Below, piece after piece: positions 5,011-8,528 of a stretch of DNA of 8,528 nt. Below the pieces are notes generated by a model. The model made no database searches and was not told the DNA's origin. It was given only the letters and a program-made list of their open reading frames with translations. This DNA comes from Pseudomonadota bacterium (GTDB taxonomy: Bacteria; Pseudomonadota; Gammaproteobacteria; Burkholderiales; Ferrovaceae). The DNA lies in the NCBI GenBank assembly GCA_021804345.1, contig JAJZHV010000037.1, positions 1 through 8,528 of the forward strand, in the 5' to 3' direction. Position 1 is the first letter of the stretch; each line of letters opens with the position of its first letter. The translations under genes were made by a program, and so were the position numbers.

Positions 5011-7365
5011 TTAGGGCTCAATCATCCGTGCAGGCCCCCACCAATAATGCGCAAAGCGCGCGCGCTCGGTACTGAGCCGAATGTGCTGCTGCACCACCTC
5101 CACGTACAATGCACCGTCCAGATCGGTACGTAGCCAGCGGGTGGCTTCCTGTTCATACCGGGCGACCACTTGCGGAGCCGGATGCCTGAAATGATTGTGA
5201 AATCCCACCGCAAACAACACCCAGCGCGGCGCTACTGCGGCGATGAACGCTGCACTGGAGGAGGTTTTGCTGCCATGATGGGGAGCAATCAGGACCTCGG
5301 CGGATAACTGCTGAGGCGCTCGGGCAAGCAGTGCCTGTTCGCTCTCGATTCCGATATCAGCGGGCAAGAGCAGGTGCTTGCCCTGCACGCTGATGCGCAA
5401 TACACAACTGTGATCGTTGTGCTGTCGCCCTTGATCCTGCAAGGCCGGTTCCAGGGGGTGCAGAATGGCAAAGGAGACGCCATCCCATTCCCAATGCTGC
5501 CCAGCAAAACAGGGCAGTGCACGGGAAACCCGTTGCTGCAGGGGATGGTTTGAAGGCAAGGAGGACAGCATCCAGTCCGTGCCCATTTGCTGCAACAGGG
5601 AAGAAGCGCCACCGCTGTGATCCAAATCCTGATGACTGACCACCAAGCCATCCAGATGAGTCACCCCCAAGGCCCGCAGGGCCGGCAAAATCACCCGCGT
5701 GCCAGCATCGCTGAAACGGCCATAGCGCGGCCCCGTATCGTACAACAGGGTGTGCTGATGGGTTTGAATGATCACTGCCAGACCTTGCCCCACATCCAGC
5801 ACCACCATACGCAAGCCAGTGGGCTCGGGCCGGGGCGCCGGGGCCAGAATGAGGGCCAGCAAACCAGTGCAACCCGCAAGGCGTCCGGGCCATCCCGCCG
5901 GTGCCAACCAAAACAATAGGCCTAACATGCCCACCCCCAACAAGCCCGGAGCAGGCAGTGGCGTATACCAAACCGCCCCCGACCATTGCCCCAGCCAGTG
6001 CAAATACGCAGCCACTGCGGCAAACAGGGCATGGGCCCCGGACAAGGCCCAGCCCAACCCCGGTATCACCCCCAGCAAGGCCAGTGGAACCACCCCCAAA
6101 CTCACCACGGGAATGGCCACGGCATTAGCCAGAGGCGATACCAGCGACACCTGACCAAACAGATAGATCAGCAAAGGAACCATGGCCCAAGTGGCCACCC
6201 ATTGGGTGTGTAGGCTCTCGCGCCACGCGGCGAGAGAACCTACCCGCTGGGCTCCGGCATACATCAGCAGGGCCACTGCACCGAAGGACAACCAGAACCC
6301 CACCGCCAAGGGTGCCCAGGGATCCACTAACAGGGTGAGGGACAGGGCCATGAGCAAAACCAGATGCGTTGGCGCCGGGCGTTGGGCAAAGCGGGTGAGC
6401 GTAACCGTGGCAATCATATACAGGGTACGCTGAGTGGGCACCGAGAAACCCGCCAGCAGGGCATAGGCCCAACCCGCCAGCAGCGTGGTCACCCAGCGCA
6501 CCCGCACAGAAGGCCAGAAACAGCCCACGATCCTGGCCACCAGACCCGCCAACAGGGTGATATGTAGTCCGGAAATACTGATGAGATGGCCCACCCCGGT
6601 GCTCCAGAACAGCGGCCATGCCTGCTGGGGAATCCCTGATTGATCGCCCACCACCAGGGCCACCAACACGCCAGCCCAGGGTTTTTGGGGAAGTTGAGAC
6701 TCGATCCGTTGCCGGATCAGATCTCGCAATTGTTCCACCCAAAGCCGTGGACGTATTCCCTGCAGGCCCTCTGGGGGATGCAGAGAGCGATTGTCCGCTC
6801 CCGGGACAATGGTTCCTGTGGCCCGGATTCCCTGCATGAAAGACCAGGTTTCCAGGTCGAATCCGCCGGGGTTGATCTGCCCATGGGGCGACTTCAAACG
6901 CACCCAGAGATGCCAGCGTTGACCGGGGTGAAAGCGCGGAGGCGGGACAGAGGGCTCAGTCTGCACTGCTGCTTCGGCTTGGCCCGGATCGGGCGTAAAC
7001 CAGGCCAGGGACAATATCTCCGGAACTCCCGCCGGGGCCGGTTCAGGGCGAAACAAAATGCGCTCTCCCTGACCTATGGGTTGGGACAACTGCTCCACCT
7101 CTCCATCTAGGGCCAGTACTTTGCCTTCCCAGCGGGGGGATAAGGCGCTGGTCATCAACCACAGGGCACGTTCATGGGCCAGCACCAACCCCAGCACCAA
7201 CCCCAACATCCCTAGTAGCGGGCGCATCCGGTAACGGCGCCAGGCCCAGCCCAGAAGGACACAGAAAACCGCCCCCAGGCCCAATACCCACTGCGCAGAC
7301 CAAAGCCGGGGGCTAGCCTGCAACAGGAGCGTACCAATACAAAACCCACTGAGAAAAAGCGACAT
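5011..7365 (-). CDS. comEC: ComEC/Rec2 DNA uptake channel protein
   Basis: ComEC is the inner-membrane protein that carries single-stranded DNA into the cytoplasm during natural transformation. All three family domains are present in 784 residues. The N-terminal membrane helices and soluble OB-like domain (about 1-200) include INPGGFDLETW (164-174). The Competence membrane domain (about 220-490) includes DQSGIP (241-246) and GHLISISGLHI (259-269). The C-terminal metallo-beta-lactamase-like domain (about 517-760) has DVGQG (524-528), HQDLDHSGG (578-586), LLLPADIG (665-672) and APHHGSKTSSS (695-705). The metal-binding motifs look intact, which fits the proposed nuclease role. The ATG at 7365 is the most upstream start after an in-frame stop, but no Shine-Dalgarno is visible. 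The gene follows lolC-lolD, a common order in proteobacteria. An intact full-length frame suggests it is under selection. Confidence 0.96.
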   Translation of the reverse strand: MSLFLSGFCIGTLLLQASPRLWSAQWVLGLGAVFCVLLGWAWRRYRMRPLLGMLGLVLGLVLAHERALWLMTSALSPRWEGKVLALDGEVEQLSQPIGQGERILFRPEPAPAGVPEILSLAWFTPDPGQAEAAVQTEPSVPPPRFHPGQRWHLWVRLKSPHGQINPGGFDLETWSFMQGIRATGTIVPGADNRSLHPPEGLQGIRPRLWVEQLRDLIRQRIESQLPQKPWAGVLVALVVGDQSGIPQQAWPLFWSTGVGHLISISGLHITLLAGLVARIVGCFWPSVRVRWVTTLLAGWAYALLAGFSVPTQRTLYMIATVTLTRFAQRPAPTHLVLLMALSLTLLVDPWAPLAVGFWLSFGAVALLMYAGAQRVGSLAAWRESLHTQWVATWAMVPLLIYLFGQVSLVSPLANAVAIPVVSLGVVPLALLGVIPGLGWALSGAHALFAAVAAYLHWLGQWSGAVWYTPLPAPGLLGVGMLGLLFWLAPAGWPGRLAGCTGLLALILAPAPRPEPTGLRMVVLDVGQGLAVIIQTHQHTLLYDTGPRYGRFSDAGTRVILPALRALGVTHLDGLVVSHQDLDHSGGASSLLQQMGTDWMLSSLPSNHPLQQRVSRALPCFAGQHWEWDGVSFAILHPLEPALQDQGRQHNDHSCVLRISVQGKHLLLPADIGIESEQALLARAPQQLSAEVLIAPHHGSKTSSSAAFIAAVAPRWVLFAVGFHNHFRHPAPQVVARYEQEATRWLRTDLDGALYVEVVQQHIRLSTERARFAHYWWGPARMIEP
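6210..6243. repeat. Imperfect inverted repeat inside comEC
   Basis: GTAGG (6210-6214) plus CTCTCGC (6215-6221) is complementary to GCGAGAG (6230-6236) plus CCTAC (6239-6243). The result is a 12-base-pair stem with a two-base bulge and an eight-base loop. It lies in codons for residues 374-385 of ComEC (RVGSLAAWRESL), a hydrophilic stretch between membrane helices. There is no T run, so it is not an obvious terminator on either strand. Confidence 0.7.
7179..7202. repeat. Two tandem copies of a 12-base unit in comEC
   Basis: CCAGCACCAACC occurs twice in direct tandem (7179-7190, 7191-7202). On the minus strand it encodes GLVLGLVL, residues 55-62, in the second N-terminal membrane helix of ComEC. 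The unit is a multiple of three, so gain or loss of a copy would keep the frame. Confidence 0.85.
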
Positions 7366-7486
7366 GAAGGCAGCATGGCGCGGTTACCCCGAGGCGTGGG
7401 CACAAACAGCCGGAATTTTTTTGGTATTGGGAACTTCCTGTCAGGATTGGCGGCGGGGCACTCAGCGCCCCCGTCCAGACCCCAGA
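7366..7486 (-). other. Intergenic region between lolD and comEC
   Basis: This is a 121-base non-coding gap. GGGGC (7455-7459) and GCCCC (7467-7471) form a five-base stem with a seven-base loop shortly after the lolD stop. No T run follows on the minus strand, so it is at best a weak attenuator. An A/T-rich patch at 7424-7433 might belong to a comEC promoter, but I find no convincing hexamer pair. No small reading frame with a ribosome binding site is apparent. Confidence 0.4.
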
Positions 7487-8212
7487 TTACAGTGGGTGCA
7501 GCAGACCATCCACCAACCGGTAACGCACGTCCGCACGCGCCGCCAGTTCCAGATCATGCGTCACCATGACCAGCCCCGCACCCCGTTCGCGGTTGAGTTG
7601 CAGCATCAAATCAAACACCTGACGGGCCGTGTGCCGATCCAGATTTCCGGTTGGCTCGTCCGCCAGCAGCAACGCCGGTCGGGCCACCAGCGCCCGGGCT
7701 ACGGCCGCGCGCTGGCGTTCGCCGCCAGAGAGCTCGGCCGGACGATGGTGCAGACGATGCCCCAGACCCACCGCCTGCAACAATTCCCTGGCTGGTGCCT
7801 GGGCCAGGGTTTCGGTCACACGGCCAATACGCAGGGGCATGGCCACATTTTCCAGGGCACTGAACTCGGGCAACAAATGATGAAACTGGTAGACGAAACC
7901 CAGGGCTTGATTGCGCAGGACGCCCACTCGCCGCTCCGGCAGTCGGGCCAGATCCTCACCCTGCAGCAGTACCTTACCCGAGGTGGGACGATCCAGCCCG
8001 CCCAGCAGGTGCAGCAGCGTGCTTTTGCCGCTGCCCGAGGACCCAACGATGGCCACATGTTCGCCCGAGCGCACCTGCAGGTCGATGTGGGAAAGCACCG
8101 GGACCGCACGCTCGCCTTGGTCAAATACTTTTGACAGGGCCTGACACTCCAGAATCGGAGAGGGGCGCACAGAGCCCTGCGGGTCCGGCACCGGCACATG
8201 GGGCTTATTCAT
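7487..8212 (-). CDS. lolD: LolD, ATPase of the lipoprotein-releasing ABC transporter LolCDE
   Basis: LolD powers release of outer-membrane lipoproteins from the inner membrane to the periplasmic carrier LolA. The 241-residue product carries every ABC ATPase motif: Walker [10 protein letters not shown] (57-65), Q-loop Gln109 in [16 protein letters not shown], signature LSGGERQR (161-168), Walker B LLLADEP (181-187) with catalytic Glu186, D-loop GNLD (189-192) and switch His219 in VTHD. The YQFHHLLP segment and LLHLLGGLD after Walker A are typical of LolD rather than of the MacB, FtsE or general LolD-like groups. The N-terminus is about 15 residues longer than in E. coli LolD and Pro-rich. ATG 8212 is supported by GAGG (8222-8225, minus strand) nine bases upstream. 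The start overlaps the lolC stop by eight bases, indicating coupled translation. Confidence 0.95.
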   Translation of the reverse strand: MNKPHVPVPDPQGSVRPSPILECQALSKVFDQGERAVPVLSHIDLQVRSGEHVAIVGSSGSGKSTLLHLLGGLDRPTSGKVLLQGEDLARLPERRVGVLRNQALGFVYQFHHLLPEFSALENVAMPLRIGRVTETLAQAPARELLQAVGLGHRLHHRPAELSGGERQRAAVARALVARPALLLADEPTGNLDRHTARQVFDLMLQLNRERGAGLVMVTHDLELAARADVRYRLVDGLLHPL

Positions 8213-8528
8213 AGCGCAAAGCCTCGGCCGGTTGAATGCGCGACGCGCGATAACTGGGGTAGAGAGTAGCCAGCAAGGTCAAAAGGACAGAGGTCAAGGT
8301 AATCACGCCCACATCACCCCACTCCAGACGGGAGGGCAGTTCGGAAATGAAATAGACCTGGGGCGACAAAAAATGAACGCCGAAGGTTTTTTCGATGAAG
8401 GGGACGATCACGTGAATGTTCAAGGCGGTGAGCACCCCCAGCAATGCGCCCAGCGCTGTGCCCAGCAATCCGATCAGGGCTCCCTGAATGACAAAAATTT
8501 GCATGATGCTAGCGGGCGAGGCCCCCAG
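8205..8528 (-). CDS. lolC: LolC/LolE-type lipoprotein-releasing permease (3' end, cut by window edge)
   Basis: This frame stays open to the right edge; the last 107 residues are visible and end at TAA (8205-8207). They are the C-terminal FtsX-like permease portion. A first membrane helix ([20 protein letters not shown]) is followed by a periplasmic segment with [22 protein letters not shown], a second helix ([19 protein letters not shown]) and the family terminus [15 protein letters not shown]. LolC and LolE are paralogues that with LolD extract lipoproteins for sorting. Being directly upstream of lolD it may be lolC, or the only permease if the host has a single LolF-like protein; the visible part cannot separate these. 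The ATG 24 bases in from the edge is internal, not the start. Confidence 0.93.
   Translation of the reverse strand: MGASPASIMQIFVIQGALIGLLGTALGALLGVLTALNIHVIVPFIEKTFGVHFLSPQVYFISELPSRLEWGDVGVITLTSVLLTLLATLYPSYRASRIQPAEALRYE

Noticed and set aside
5357..5986. Leftward frame of 209 codons within comEC in another phase
   Set aside because: It overlaps the ComEC metallo-beta-lactamase region on the same strand in a different frame. The product is Gly/Ala-rich with no motif, and ComEC is intact in its own frame.
7455..7471. GGGGC/GCCCC stem as an intrinsic terminator after lolD
   Set aside because: The stem is only five pairs and no T run follows on the transcribed strand.
7364..8134. Rightward frame of 256 codons opposite lolD
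   Set aside because: It is antisense to lolD, which has all ABC ATPase motifs. The Gln-rich product is typical of reverse-strand translation of a GC-rich gene.
1..8528. A hidden defence, mobile or otherwise new multi-gene system
   Set aside because: Every substantial reading frame is a well-known core protein. There are no integrase, transposase, phage or toxin-antitoxin signatures, no CRISPR repeats and no unexplained gap longer than about 120 bases.

Overview
The window comes from a GC-rich Gram-negative proteobacterium. The evidence is an outer-membrane lipoprotein export ABC system (LolC/LolD), a DarP/YjgA ribosome-maturation factor divergent from pmbA (the same neighbourhood as in Escherichia coli), and a long monofunctional-type RelA. 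The proteins look gammaproteobacterial or closely allied (Acidithiobacillia or Betaproteobacteria are possible). I cannot name a genus from the sequence. I see no mobile element, CRISPR array, RNA gene or toxin system. The density is that of an ordinary chromosomal core: coding sequence runs almost end to end, no gene-free stretch exceeds about 120 bases, and all complete reading frames look intact.

Left part (1-2752). The 5' portion of pmbA (tldE) runs leftward off the window edge. A 50-base divergent intergenic region separates it from a rightward set: darP/yjgA, mogA (molybdopterin adenylyltransferase, overlapping yjgA by four bases in an ATGA junction) and, after 52 bases, a carboxylesterase of the phospholipase/acyl-protein thioesterase family.

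Right part (2721-8528). All genes read leftward: the end of lolC, lolD (overlapping lolC by 8 bases), comEC (121-base gap) and relA (118-base gap). relA converges on the esterase gene, and the two coding regions overlap tail to tail by 32 bases. lolC-lolD-comEC is a recurrent proteobacterial order. relA as the next gene is less familiar to me and would put a stringent-response synthetase next to a competence gene.

Functionally these are housekeeping genes: peptide proteolysis and maturation (PmbA), 50S subunit assembly (DarP), molybdenum cofactor synthesis (MogA), ester hydrolysis, (p)ppGpp synthesis (RelA), DNA uptake (ComEC) and lipoprotein sorting (LolCD). I did not find a convincing undescribed system. 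The points worth a second look are small: an exact 21-base repeat shared in frame by darP and the esterase gene, the convergent relA/esterase overlap, a strong inverted repeat inside comEC, possible alternative RNA structures ahead of the esterase, and the relA placement.
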